This document shows, piece by piece, positions 21,901 to 35,300 of a stretch of 64,000 bases of DNA. Source of the DNA: Eutreptiella sp. 'Long Island Sound 2002' (taxonomy: Eukaryota; Euglenozoa; Euglenophyceae; Eutreptiales; Eutreptiaceae). The DNA is taken from assembly GCA_964036045.1 (NCBI GenBank), contig OZ038394.1, positions 1,901,379 to 1,965,378 of the forward strand. Direction: 5' to 3'. Made by a program: the position numbers and the translations under genes. The stretch's first letter is position 1, and each line of letters starts with the position of its first letter. Under the pieces are notes generated by a model, which was not told the origin of the DNA, ran no database searches, and saw nothing but the letters and a program-made list of their open reading frames with translations.

Positions 21901-24079
21901 CCCCCGCTCTGAAGCGGTGGGGATCCCCGATAGGGCAGGGGTGAGGTAGCCATTTTGCCCACTTGTGGGCCACTTCTGATTTTGCCCCCCGCTCTGAAGC
22001 GGTGGGGATCCCCGATACGGCAGGGGTGAGGTAGCCACTTTGCCCACTTGTGGGCCACTTCTGATTCTGCCCCCCGCTCTTAAGCGGTGGGGATCCCCGA
22101 TACGGCAGGGGTGAGGTAGCCATTTTGCCCACTTGTGGGCCACTTCTGATTTTGCCCCCCGCTCTGAAGCGGTGGGGATCCCCGATACGGCAGGGGTGAG
22201 GTAGCCATTTTGCCCACTTGTGGGCCACTTCTGATTTTGCCCCCCGCTCTGAAGCGGTTGGGATCCCCGATACGGCAGGGTTGAGGTAGCCATTTTTCCC
22301 ACTTGTGGGCCACTTCTGATTCTGCCCCCCGCTCTGAAGCGGTGGGGATCCCCGATACGGCAGGGGTGAGGTAGCCACTTTGCCCACTTGTGGGCCACTT
22401 CTGATTCTGCCCCCCGCTCTGAAGCGGTGGGGATCCCCGATACGGCAGGGGTGAGGTAGCCACTTTGCCCACTTGTGGGCCACTTCTGATTTTGCCCCCC
22501 GCTCTGAAGCGGTGGGGATACCCGATACGGCAGGGGTGAGGTAGCCATTTTGCCCACTTGTGGGCCACTTCTGATTTTGCCCCCCGCTCTGAAGCGGTGG
22601 GGATCCCTTATACGGCAGGGGTGAGGTAGCCATTTTGCCCACTTGTGGGCCACTTCTGATTTTGCCCCCCGCTCTGAAGCGGTGGGGATCCCCGATACGG
22701 CAGGGTTGAGGTAGCCATTTTGCCCACTTGTGGGGCACTTCTGATTTTGCCCCCCGCTCTGAAGCGGTGGGGATCCCTTATACGGCAGGGGTGAGGTAGC
22801 CATTTTGCCCACTTGTGGGCCACTTCTAATTTTGCCCCCCGCTCTGAAGCGGTGGGGATCCCCGATACGCCAGGGGTGAGGTAGCCACTTTGCCCACTTG
22901 TGGGGCACTTCTGATTTTGCCCCCCGCCCTGAAGCGGTGGGGATCCCCGATACGGCAGGGGTGAGGTAGCCATTTTGCCCACTTGTGGGCCACTTCTGAT
23001 TTTGCCCCCCGCTCTGAAGCGGTGGGGATCCCCGATACGGCAGGGGTGAGGTAGCCATTTTGCCCACTTGTGGGCCACTTCTGATTTTGCCCCCCGCTCT
23101 GAAGCGGTGGGGATCCCCGATACGGCAGGGGTGAGGTAGCCATTTTGCCCACTTGTGGGCCACTTCTGATTCTGCCCCCCGCTCTGAAGCGGTGGGGATC
23201 CCCGATACGGCAGGGGTGAGGTAGCCATTTTGCCCACTTGTGGGCCACTTCTGATTTTGCCCCCCGCTCTGAAGCGATGGGGATCCCCGATACGGCAGGG
23301 GTGAGGTAGCCATTTTGCCCACTTGTGGGCCACTTCTGATTTTGCCCCCCGCTCTGAAGCGGTGGGGATCCCCGATAGGGCACGGGTGAGGTAGCCATTT
23401 TGCCCACTTGTGGGCCACTTCTGATTTTGCCCCCCGCTCTGAAGCGGTGGGGATCCCCGATACGGCAGGGGTGAGGTAGCCATTTTGCCCACTTGTGGGC
23501 CACTTCTGATTTTGCCCCCCGCTCTGAAGCGGTGGGGATCCCCGATACGGTGGGGGTGAGGTAGCCATTTTGCCCACTTGTGGGCCACTTCTGATTTTGC
23601 CCCCCGCTCCGAAGCGGTGGGGATCCCCGATACGGCAGGGGTGAGGTAGCCATTTTGCCCACTTGTGGGCCACTTCTGATTTTGCCCCCCGCTCTGAAGC
23701 GGTGGGGATCCCCGATACGGCAGGGGTGAGGTAGCCACTTTGCCCACTTGTGGGCCACTTCTGATTTTGCCCCCCGCTCTGAAGCGGTGGGGATCCCCGA
23801 TACGGCAGGGGTGAGGTAGCCACTTTGCCCACTTGTGGGCCACTTCTGATTTTGCCCCCCGCTCTGAAGCGGTGGGGATCCCCGATACGGCAGGGGTGAG
23901 GTAGCCATTTTGCCCACTTGTGGGCCACTTCTGATTTTGCCCCCCGCTCTGAAGCGGTGGGGATCCCCGATACGGCAGGGGTGAGGTAGCCATTTTGCCC
24001 ACTTGTGGGCCACTTCTGATTTTGCCCCCCGCTCTGAAGCGGTGGGGATCCCCGATACGGCAGGGGTGAGGTAGCCACT

Positions 24080-27000
24080 TTGCCCACTTGTGGGCCACTT
24101 CTGATTCTGCCCCCCGCTGTGAAGCGATGGGGATCCCCGATACGGCAGGGGTGAGGTAGCCATTTTGCCCACTTGTGGGCCACTTCTGATTTTGCCCCCC
24201 GCTGTGAAGCGGTGGGGATCCCCGATACGGCAGGGGTGAGGTAGCCACTTTGCCCACTTGTGGGCCACTTCTGATTTTGCCCCCCGCTCTGAAGCGGTGG
24301 GGATCCCCGATACGGCAGGGGTGAGGTAGCCATTTGGCCCACTTGTGGGCCACTTCTGATTTTGCCCCCCGCTCTGAAGCGGTGGGGATCCCCGATACGG
24401 CAGGGGTGAGGTAGCCACTTTGCCCACTTGCGGGCCACTTCTGATTTTGCCCCCCGCTTTGAAGCGGTGGGGATCCCCGATACGGCAGGGGTGAGGTAGC
24501 CATTTTGCCCACTTGTGGGCCACTTCTGATTTTGGCCCCCGCTCTGAAGCGGTGGGGATCCCCGATACGGCAGGGGTGAGGTAGCCATTTTGCCCACTTG
24601 TGGGCCACTTCTGATTTTGCCCCCCGCTCTGAAGCGGTGGGGATCCCCGATACGGCTGGGGTGAGGTAGCCACTTTTCCCACTTGTGGGCCACTTCTGAT
24701 TCTGCCCCCCGCTCTGAAGCAGTGGGGATCCCCGATACGGCAGGGGTGAGGTAGCCACTTTGCCCACTTGTGGGCCACTTCTGATTTTGCCCCCCGCTCT
24801 GAAGCGGTGGGGATCCCCGATACGGCAGGGGTGAGGTAGCCATTTTGCCCACTTGTGGGCCACTTCTGATTTTGCCCCCCGCTCTGAAGCGGAGGGGATC
24901 CCCGATACGGCAGGGGTGAGGTAGCCATTTTGCGCACTTGTGGGCCACTTCTGATTTTGCCCCCCGCTCTGAAGCGGTGGGGATCCCCGATACGGCAGGG
25001 GTGAGGTAGCCATTTTGCCCACTTGTGGGCCACTTCTGATTTTGCCCCCCGCTCTGAAGCGGTGGGGATCCCCGATACGGCAGGGGTGAGGTAGCCATTT
25101 TGCCCACTTGTGGGCCACTTCTGATTCTGCCCCCCGCTCTGAAGCGGTGGGGCTCCCCGATACGGCAGGGGTGAGGTAGCCACTTTGCCCACTTGTGGGC
25201 CACTTCTGATTCTGCCCCCCGCTCTGAAGCGGTGGGGATCCCCGATACGGCAGGGGTGAGGTAGCCATTTTGCCCACTTGTGGGCCACTTCTGATTCTGC
25301 CCCCCGCTCTGAAGCGGTGGGGATCCCCGATACGGCAGGGGTGAGGTAGCCATTTTGCCCACTTGTGGGCCACTTCTGATTTTGCCCCCCGCTCTGAAGC
25401 GGTGGGGATCCCCGATACGGCAGGGGTGAGGTAGCCATTTTGCCCACTTGTGGGCCACTTCTGATTTTGCCCCCCGCTCTGAAGCGGTGGGGATCCCCGA
25501 TACGGCAGGGGTGAGGTAGCCACTTTGCCCACTTGTGGGCCACTTCTGATTTTGCCCCCCGCTGTGAAGCGATGGGGATCCCCGATACGGCAGGGGTGAG
25601 GTAGCCATTTTGCCCACTTGTGGGCCACTTCTGATTTTGCCCCCCGCTCTGAAGCGGTGGGGATCCCCGATACGGCAGGGGTGAGGTAGCCACTTTGCCC
25701 ACTTGTGGGCCACTTCTGATTTTGCCCCCCGCTCTGAAGCGGTGGGGATCCCCGATACGGCAGGGGTGAGGTAGCCATTTGGCCCACTTGTGGGCCACTT
25801 CTGATTTTGCCCCCCGCTCTGAAGCGGTGGGGATCCCCGATACGGCAGGGGTGAGGTAGCCACTTTGCCCACTTGCGGGCCACTTCTGATTTTGCCCCCC
25901 GCTTTGAAGCGGTGGGGATCCCCGATACGGCAGGGGTGAGGTAGCCATTTTGCCCACTTGTGGGCCACTTCTGATTTTGCCCCCCGCTCTGAAGCGGTGG
26001 GGATCCCCGATACGGCAGGGGTGAGGTAGCCACTTTTCCCACTTGTGGGCCACTTCTGATTCTGCCCCCCGCTCTGAAGTAGTGGGGATCCCCGATACGG
26101 CAGGGGTGAGGTAGCCACTTTGCCCACTTGTGGGCCACTTCTGATTTTGCCCCCCGCTCTGAAGCGGTGGGGATCCCCGATACGGCAGGGGTGAGGTAGC
26201 CATTTTGCCCACTTGTGGGCCACTTCTGATTTTGCCCCCCGCTCTGAAGCGGAGGGGATCCCCGATACGGCAGGGGTGAGGTAGCCATTTTGCGCACTTG
26301 TGGGCCACTTCTGATTTTGCCCCCCGCTCTGAAGCGGTGGGGATCCCCGATACGGCAGGGGTGAGGTAGCCATTTTGCCCACTTGTGGGCCACTTCTGAT
26401 TTTGCCCCCCGCTCTGAAGCGGTGGGGATCCCCGATACGGCAGGGGTGAGGTAGCCATTTTGCCCACTTGTGGGCCACTTCTGATTTTGCCCCCCGCTCT
26501 GAAGCGGTGGGGATCCCCGATACGGCAGGGGTGAGGTAGCCATTTTGCCCACTTGTGGGCCACTTCTGATTCTGCCCCCCGCTCTGAAGCGATGGGGATC
26601 CCCGATACGGCAGGGGTGAGGTAGCCACTTTGCCCACTTGTGGGCCACTTCTGATTTTGCTCCCCGCTCTGAAGCGGTGGGGATCCCCGATACGGCAGGG
26701 GTGAGGTAGCCACTTTGCCCACTTGTGGGCCACTTCTGATTTTGCCCCCCGCTCTGAAGCGGTGGGGATCCCCGATACGGCAGGGGTGAGGTAGCCATTT
26801 TGCCCACTTGTGGGCCACTTCTGATTTTGCCCCCCGCTCTGAAGCGGTGGGGATCCCCGATACGGCAGGGGTGAGGTAGCCACTTTGCCCACTTGTGGGC
26901 CACTTCTGATTTTGCCCCCCGCTCTGAAGCGGTGGGGATCCCCGATACGGCAGGGGTGAGGTAGCCATTTTGCCCACTTGTGGGCCACTTCTGATTTTGC

Positions 27001-27300
27001 CCCCCGCTCTGAAGCGGTGGGGATCCCCGATACGGCAGGGGTGAGGTAGCCACTTTGCCCACTTGCGGGCCACTTCTGATTTTGCCCCCCGCTTTGAAGC
27101 GGTGGGGATCCCCGATACGGCAGGGGTGAGGTAGCCATTTTGCCCACTTGTGGGCCACTTCTGATTTTGCCCCCCGCTCTGAAGCGGTGGGGATCCCCGA
27201 TACGGCAGGGGTGAGGTAGCCATTTTGCCCACTTGTGGGCCACTTCTGATTTTGCCCCCCGCTCTGAAGTGGTGGGGATCCCCGATACGGCAGGGGTGAG
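24080..27300. repeat. Higher-order repeat: 17 monomers (1445 bp), two to three copies
   Basis: GAAGCGATGG recurs at 24121/25566, CATTTGGCCC at 24331/25776 and ACTTGCGGG at 24426/25871, all 1445 bp (17 monomers) apart. CACTTTTCCC recurs at 24671/26031 (16 monomers), so one monomer was lost in between. A further ACTTGCGGG at 27061 lies 14 monomers on. Confidence 0.8.
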
Positions 27301-30300
27301 GTAGCCACTTTTCCCACTTGTGGGCCACTTCTGATTCTGCCCCCCGCTCTGAAGCGGTGGGGATCCCCGATACGGCAGGGGTGAGGTAGCCACTTTGCCC
27401 ACTTGTGGGCCACTTCTGATTTTGCCCCCCGCTCTGAAGCGGTGGGGATCCCCGATACGGCAGGGGTGAGGTAGCCATTTGGCCCACTTGTGGGCCACTT
27501 CTGATTTTGCCCCCCGCTCTGAAGCGGTGGGGATCCCCGATACGGCAGGGGTGAGGTAGCCATTTTGCGCACTTGTGGGCCACTTCTGATTTTGCCCCCC
27601 GCTCTGAAGCGGTGGGGATCCCCGATACGGCAGGGGTGAGGTAGCCATTTTGCCCACTTGTGGGCCACTTCTGATTTTGCCCCCCGCTCTGAAGCGGTTG
27701 GGATCCCCCATACGGCAGGGGTGAGGTAGCCACTTTGCCCACTTGTGGGCCACTTCTGATTTTGCCCCCCGCTCTGAAGCGGTGGGGATACCCGATACGG
27801 CAGGGGTGAGGTAGCCATTTTGCCCACTTGTGGGCCACTTCTGATTTTGCCCCCCGCTCTGAAGCGGTGGGGATCCCCGATACGGCAGGGGTGAGGTAGC
27901 CATTTTGCCCACTTGTGGGCCACTTCTGATTTTGCCCCCCGCTTTGAAGCGGTGGGGATCCCCGATACGGCAGGGTTGAGGTAGCCATTTTGCCCACTTG
28001 TGGGGCACTTCTGATTTTGCCCCCCGCTCTGAAGCGGTGGGGATCCCTGATACGGCAGGGGTGAGGTAGCCATTTTGCCCACTTGTGGGCCACTTCTAAT
28101 TTTGCCCCCCGCTCTGAAGCGGTGGGGATCCCCGATACGGCAGGGGTGAGGTAGCCACTTTGCCCACTTGTGGGGCACTTCTGATTTTGCCCCCCGCCCT
28201 GAAGCGGTGGGGATCCCCGATACGGCAGGGGTGAGGTAGCCATTTTGCCCACTTGTGGGCCACTTCTGATTTTGCCCCCCGCTCTGAAGCGGTGGGGATC
28301 CCCGATACGGCAGGGGTGAGGTAGCCATTTTGCCCACTTGTGGGCCACTTCTGATTTTGCCCCCCGCTCTGAAGCGGTGGGGATCCCCGATACGGCAGGG
28401 GTGAGGTAGCCACTTTGCCCACTTGTGGGCCACTTCTGATTTTGCCCCCCGCTCTGAAGCGGTGGGGATCCCCGATACGGCAGGGGTGAGGTAGCCATTT
28501 TGCCCACTTGTGGGCCACTTCTGATTTTGCCCCCCGCTCTGAAGCGGTGGGGATCCCCGATACGGCAGGGGTGAGGTAGCCATTTTGCCCACTTGTGGGC
28601 CACTTCTGATTTTGCCCCCCGCTCTGAAGCGGTGGGGATCCCCGATACGGCAGGGGTGAGGTAGCCATTTTGCCCACTTGTGGGCCACTTCTGATTTTGC
28701 CCCCCGCTCTGAAGCGGTGGGGATCCCCGATACGGCAGGGGTGAGGTAGCCACTTTGCCCACTTGTGGGCAACTTCTGATTTTGCCCCCCGCTCTGAAGC
28801 GCTGGGGATCCCCGATACGGCAGGGGTGAGGTAGCCATTTTGCCCACTTGTGGGCCACTTCTGATTTTGCCCCCCGCTCTGAAGCGGTGGGGATCCCTGA
28901 TACGGCAGGGCTGAGGTAGCCATTTTGCCCACTTGTGGGCCACTTCTCATTTTGCCCCCCGCTCTGAAGCATTGGGGATCCCCGATACGGCAGCGGTGAG
29001 GTAGCCACTTTGCCCACTTGTGGGCCACTTCTCATTTTGCCCCCCGCTGTGAAGCGGTGGGGATACCCGATACGGCAGGGGTGAGGTAGCCATTTTGCCC
29101 ACTTGTGGGCCACTTCTGATTTTGCCCCCAGCTCTGAAGCGGTGGGGATCCCCGATACGGCAGGGGTGAGGTAGCCATTTTGCCCACTTGTGGGCCACTT
29201 CTGGTTTTGCCCCCCGCTCTGAAGCGGTGGGGATCCCCGATACGGCAGGGGTGAGGTAGCCATTTTGCCCACTTGTGGGCCACTTCTGATTTTGCCCCTC
29301 GCTCTGAAGCGGTGGGGATCCCTGATACGGCAGGGGTGGGATCCCTGATACGGCAGGGGTGAGGTAGCCATTTTGCCCACTTGTGGGCCACTTCTGATTT
29401 TGCCCCCCGCCCTGAAGCGGTGGGGATCCCTGATACGGCAGGGGTGAGGTAGCCATTTTGCCCACTTGTGGGCCACTTCTGATTTTGCCCCCCGCTCTGA
29501 AGCGGGGTCGTGATCCCCGATACGGCAGGGGTGAGGTAGCCATTTTGCCCACTTGTGGGCCACTTCTGATTTTGCCCCCCGCTCTGAAGCGGTGGGGATC
29601 CCCGATACGGCAGGGGTGAGGTAGCAACTTTGCCCACTTTTGGGCCACTTCTGATTTTGCCCCCCGCTCTGAAGCGGTGGGGATCCCCGATACGGCAGGG
29701 GTGAGGTAGCCATTTTGCCCACTTTTGGGCCACTTCTGATTTTGGCCCCCGCTCCGAAGCGGTGGGGATCCCCGATACGGCAGGGCTGAGGTAGCCATTT
29801 TGCCCACTTGTGGGCCACTTCTGATTTTGCCCCCCGCTCTGAAGCGGTGGGGATCCCCGATACGGCAGGGGTGAGGTAGCCATTTTGCCCACTTGTGGGC
29901 CACTTCTGATTTTGCCCCCCGCTCTGAAGCGGTGGGGATCCCCGATACGGCAGGGGTGAGGTAGCCACTTTGCCCACTTTTGGGCCACTTCTGATTTTGC
30001 CCCCCGCTCTGAAGCGGTGGGGATCCCCGATACGGCAGGGGTGAGGTAGCCATTTTGCCCACTTGTGGGCCACTTCTGATTTTGCCCCCCGCTCTGAAGC
30101 GGTGGGGATCCCCGATACGGCAGGGGTGAGGTAGCCACTTTGCCCACTTGTGGGCCACTTCTGATTTTGCCCCCCGCCCTGAAGCGGTGGGGATCCCCGA
30201 TACGGCAGGGGTGAGGTAGCCACTTTGCCCACTTGTGGGCCACTTCTGATTCTGCCCCCCGCTCTGAAGCGGTGGGGATCCCCGATACGGCAGGGGTGAG

Positions 30301-32349
30301 GTAGCCATTTTGCCCACTTGTGGGCCACTTCTGATTTTGCCCCCCGCTCCGAAGCGGTGGGGATCCCCGATACGGCAGGGCTGAGGTAGCCATTTTCCCC
30401 ACTTGTGGGCCACTTCTGATTTTGCCCCCCGCTCTGAAGCGGTGGGGATCCCCGATACGGCAGGGGTGAGGTAGCCATTTTGCCCACTTGTGGGCCACTT
30501 CTGATTTTGCCCCCCGCTTTGAAGCGGTGGGGATCCCCGATACGGCAGGGGTGAGGTAGCCACTTTGCCCACTTGTGGGCCACTTCTGATTTTGCCCCCC
30601 GCCCTGAAGCGGTGGGGATCCCCGATACGGCAGGGGTGAGGTAGCCACTTTGCCCACTTGTGGGCCACTTCTGATTTTGCCTCCCGCTCTGAAGCGGTGG
30701 GGATCCCCGATACGGCAGGGGTGAGGTAGCCATTTTGCCCACTTGTGGGCCACTTCTGATTTTGCCCCCCGCTCTGAAGCGGTGGGGATCCCCGATACGG
30801 CAGGGGTGAGGTAGCCACTTTGCCAACTTGTGGGCCACTTCTGATTTTGCCCCCCGCTCTGAAGCGGTGGGGATCCCCGATACGGCAGGGGTGAGGTAGC
30901 CATTTTGCCCACTTGTGGGCCACTTCTGATTTTGCCCCCCGCTCTGAAGCGGTGGGGATCCCCCATACGGCAGGGGTGAGGTAGCCACTTTGCCCACTTG
31001 TGGGCCACTTCTGATTCTGCCCCCCGCTCTGAAGCGGTGGGGATCCCCGATACGGCAGGGGTGAGGTAGCCATTTTGCCCACTTGTGGGCCACTTCTGAT
31101 TTTGCCCCCCGCTCTGAAGCGGGGTCGGGATCCCCGATACGGCAGGGGTGAGGTAGCCACTTTGCCCACTTGTGGGCCACTTCTGATTTTGCCCCCCGCT
31201 CTGAAGCGGTGGGGATCCCCGATACGGCAGGGGTGAGGTAGCCATTTTGCCCACTTGTGGGCCACTTCTGATTTTGCCCCCCGCTCTGAAGCGGTGGGGA
31301 TCCCCGATACGGCAGGGGTGAGGTAGCCATTTTGCCCACTTGTGGGCCACTTCTGATTTTGCCCCCCGCTCCGAAGCGGTGGGGATCCCCGATACAGCAG
31401 GGGTGAGGTAGCCACTTTGCCCACTTGTGGGCCACTTCTGATTTTGCCCCCCGCCTTGAAGCGGTGGGGATCCCCTATACGGCAGGGGTGAGGTAGCCAC
31501 TTTGCCCACTTGTGGGCCACTTCTGATTTTGCCCCCCGCTCTGAAGCGGTGGGGATCCCCGATACAGCAGGGGTGAGGTAGCCATTTTGCCCACTTGTGG
31601 GCCACTTCTGATTTTGCCCCCCGCTCTGAAGCGGTGGGGATCCCCGATACGGCAGGGGTGAGGTAGTCATTTTGCCCACTTGTGGGCCACTTCTGATTTT
31701 GCCCCCCGCTCTGAAGCCGTGGGGATACCCGATACGGCAGGGGTGAGGTAGCCATTTGGCCCACTTGTGGGCCACTTCTGATTCTGCCCCCCGCTCTGAA
31801 GCGGTGGGGATGCCCGATACGGCAGGGGTGAGGTAGCCATTTTGCCCACTTGTGGGCCACTTCTGATTTTGCCCCCCGCTCTGAAGCGGTGGGGATCCCC
31901 GATACGGCAGGGGTGAGGTAGCCATTTTGCCCACTTGTGGGCCACTTCTTATTCTGCCCCCCGCTCTGAAGCGGTGGGGATCCCCGATACGGCAGGGGTG
32001 AGGTAGCCATTTTGCCCACTTGTGGGCCACTTCTGATTTTGCCCCCCGCTCTGAAGCCGTGGGGATACCCGATACGGCAGGGGTGAGGTAGCCATTTGGC
32101 CCACTTGTGGGCCACTTCTGATTCTGCCCCCCGCTCTGAAGCGGTGGGGATGCCCGATACGGCAGGGGTGAGGTAGCCATTTTGCCCACTTGTGGGCCAC
32201 TTCTGATTTTGTCCCCCGCCTTGAAGCGGTGGGGATCCCTGATACGGCAGGGGTGAGGTAGCCACTTTGCCCACTTGTGGGCCACTTCTGATTCCGCCCC
32301 CCGCTCTGAAGCGGTGGGGATCCCCGATACGGCAGGGGTGAGGTAGCCA

Positions 32350-35300
32350 TTTTGCCCACTTGTGGGCCACTTCTGATTTTGCCCCCCGCTCTAAAGCGGT
32401 GGGGATCCCCGATACGGCAGGGGTGAGTTAGCCATTTTGCCCACTTGTGGGCCACTTCTGGATTTGCCCCCCGCTCTGAAGCGGTGGGGATCCCCGATAC
32501 GGCAGGGGTGAGGTAGCCATTTTGCCCACTTGTGGGCCACTTCTCATTTTGCCCCCCGCTCTGAAGCGGTGGGGATCCCCGATACGGCAGGGGTGAGGTA
32601 GCCACTTTGCCCACTTGTGGGCCACTTCTGATTCTGCCCCCCGCTCTGAAGCGGTGGGGATCCCCGATACGGCAGGGGTGAGGTAGCCACTTTGCCCACT
32701 TGTGGGCCACTTCTGATTTTGCCCCCCGCTCTGAAGCGGTGGGGATCCCCGATACGGCAGGGGTGAGGTAGCCATTTTGCCCACTTGTGGGCCACTTCTG
32801 ATTTTGCCCCCCGCTCTGAAGCGGTGGGGATCCCCGATACGGCAGGGGTGAGGTAGCTATTTTGCCCACTTGTGGGCCACTTCTGATTTTGCCCCCCGCT
32901 CTGAAGCGGTGGGGATCCCCGATACGGCAGGGGTGAGGTACCCATTTTGCCCACTTGTGGGCCACTTCTGATTTTGCCCCCCGCTCTGAAGCGGTGGGGA
33001 TCCCCGATACGGCAGGGGTGAGGTAGCCACTTTGCCCACTTGTGGGCCACTTCTGATTTTGCCCCCCGCTCTGAAGCGGTGGGGATCCCCGATACGGCAG
33101 GGGTGATGTAGCCGCTTTGCCCACTTGTGGGCCACTTCTGATTTTGCCCCCCGCTCTGAAGCGGTGGGGATCCCCGATACGGCAGGGGTGAGGTAGCCAT
33201 TTTGCCCACTTGTGGGCCACTTCTGATTTTGCCCCCCGCTCTGAAGCGGTGGGGATCCCCGATACGGCAGGGGTGAGGTAGCCACTTTGCCCACTTGTGG
33301 GCCACTTCTGATTTTGCCCCCCGCCTTGAAGCGGTGGGGATCCCCGATACGGCAGGGGTGAGGTAGCCATTTTGCCCACTTGTGGGCCACTTCTGATTTT
33401 GCCCCCCGCTCTGAAGCGGTGGGGATCCCCGATACGGCAGGGGTGAGGTAGCCATTTTGCCCACCTCTGGGCCACTTCTGATTTTGCCCCCCGCTCTGAA
33501 GCGGTGGGGATCCCCTATACGGCAGGGGTGAGGTAGCCATTTGGCCCACTTGTGGGCCACTTCTGATTCTGCCCCCCGCTCTGAAGCGGTGGGGATCCCC
33601 TATACGGCAGGGGTGAGGTAGCCATTTTGCCCACTTGTGGGCCACTTCTGATTTTGCCCCCCGCTCTGAAGCGGTGGGGATCCCCGATACGGCAGGGGTG
33701 AGGTAGCCGCTTTGCCCACTTGTGGGCCACTTCTGATTTTGCCCCCCGCTCGGAAGCGGTGGGGATCCCCGATACGGCAGGGGTGAGGTAGCCACTTTGC
33801 CCACTTGTGGGCCACTTCTGATTCTGCCCCCCGCTCTGAAGCGGTGGGGATCCCCGATACGGCAGGGGTGAGGTAGCCATTTTGCCCACTTGTGGGCCAC
33901 TTCTGATTTTGCCCCCCGCTCTGAAGCGGTGGGGATGCCCGATACGGCAGGGGTGAGGTAGCCATTTTCCCCACTTGTGGGCCACTTCTGATTTTGCCCC
34001 CCGCTCTGAAGCGGTGGGGATCCCCCATACGGCAGGGGTGAGGTAGCCATTTTGCCCACTTGTGGGCCACTTCTGATTCTGCCCCCCGCTCTGAAGCGGT
34101 GGGGATCCCCGATACGGCAGGGGTGAGGTAGCCATTTTGCCCACTTGTGGGCCACTTCTGATTCTGCCCCCCGCTCTGAAGCGGTGGGGATCCCCTATAC
34201 GGCAGGGGTGAGGTAGCCATTTTGCCCACTTGTGGGCCACTTCTGATTTTGCCCCCCGCTCTGAAGCGGTGGGGATCCCCGATACGGCAGGGGTGAGGTA
34301 GCCGCTTTGCCCACTTGTGGGCCACTTCTGATTTTGCCCCCCGCTCTGAAGCGGTGGGGATCCCCGATACGGCAGGGGTGAGGTAGCCATTTTGCCCACT
34401 TGTGGGCCACTTCTGATTCTGCCCCCCGCTCTGAAGCGGTGGGGATCCCCGATACGGCAGGGGTGAGGTAGCCACTTTGCCCACTTGTGGGCCACTTCTG
34501 ATTTTGCCCCCCGCTCTGAAGCGGTGGGGATCCCCTATACGGCAGGGGTGAGGTAGCCATTTTGCCCACTTGTGGGCCACTTCTGATTTTGCCCCCCGCT
34601 CTGAAGCGGTGGGGATCCCCGATACGGCAGGGGTGAGGTAGCCATTTTGCCCACTTGTGGGCCACTTCTGATTTTGCCCCCCGCTCTGAAGCGGTGGGGA
34701 TCCCCGATACGGCAGGGGTGAGGTAGCCATTTGGCCCACTTGTGGGCCACTTCTGATTCTGCCCCCCGCTCTGAAGCGGTGGGGATGCCCGATACGGCAG
34801 GGGTGAGGTAGCCATTTTCCCCACTTGTGGGCCACTTCTGATTTTGCCCCCCGCTCTGAAGCGGTGGGGATCCCCGATACGGCAGGGGTGAGGTAGCCAT
34901 TTTGCCCACTTGTGGGCCACTTCTGATTCTGCCCCCCGCTCTGAAGCGGTGGGGATCCCCGATACAGCAGGGGTGAGGTAGCCACTTTGCCCACTTGTGG
35001 GCCACTTCTGATTTTGCCCCCCGCCTTGAAGCGGTGGGGATCCCCTATACGGCAGGGGTGAGGTAGCCATTTTGCCCACTTGTGGGCCACTTCTGATTTT
35101 GCCCCCCGCTCTGAAGCGGTGGGGATCCCCGATACGGCAGGGGTGAGGTAGCCACTTTGCCCACTTGTGGGCCACTTCTGATTCTGCCCCCCGCTCTGAA
35201 GCGGTGGGGATCCCCGATACGGCAGGGGTGAGGTAGCCATTTTGCCCACTTGTGGGCCACTTCTGATTTTGCCCCCCGCTCTAAAGCGGTGGGGATCCCC

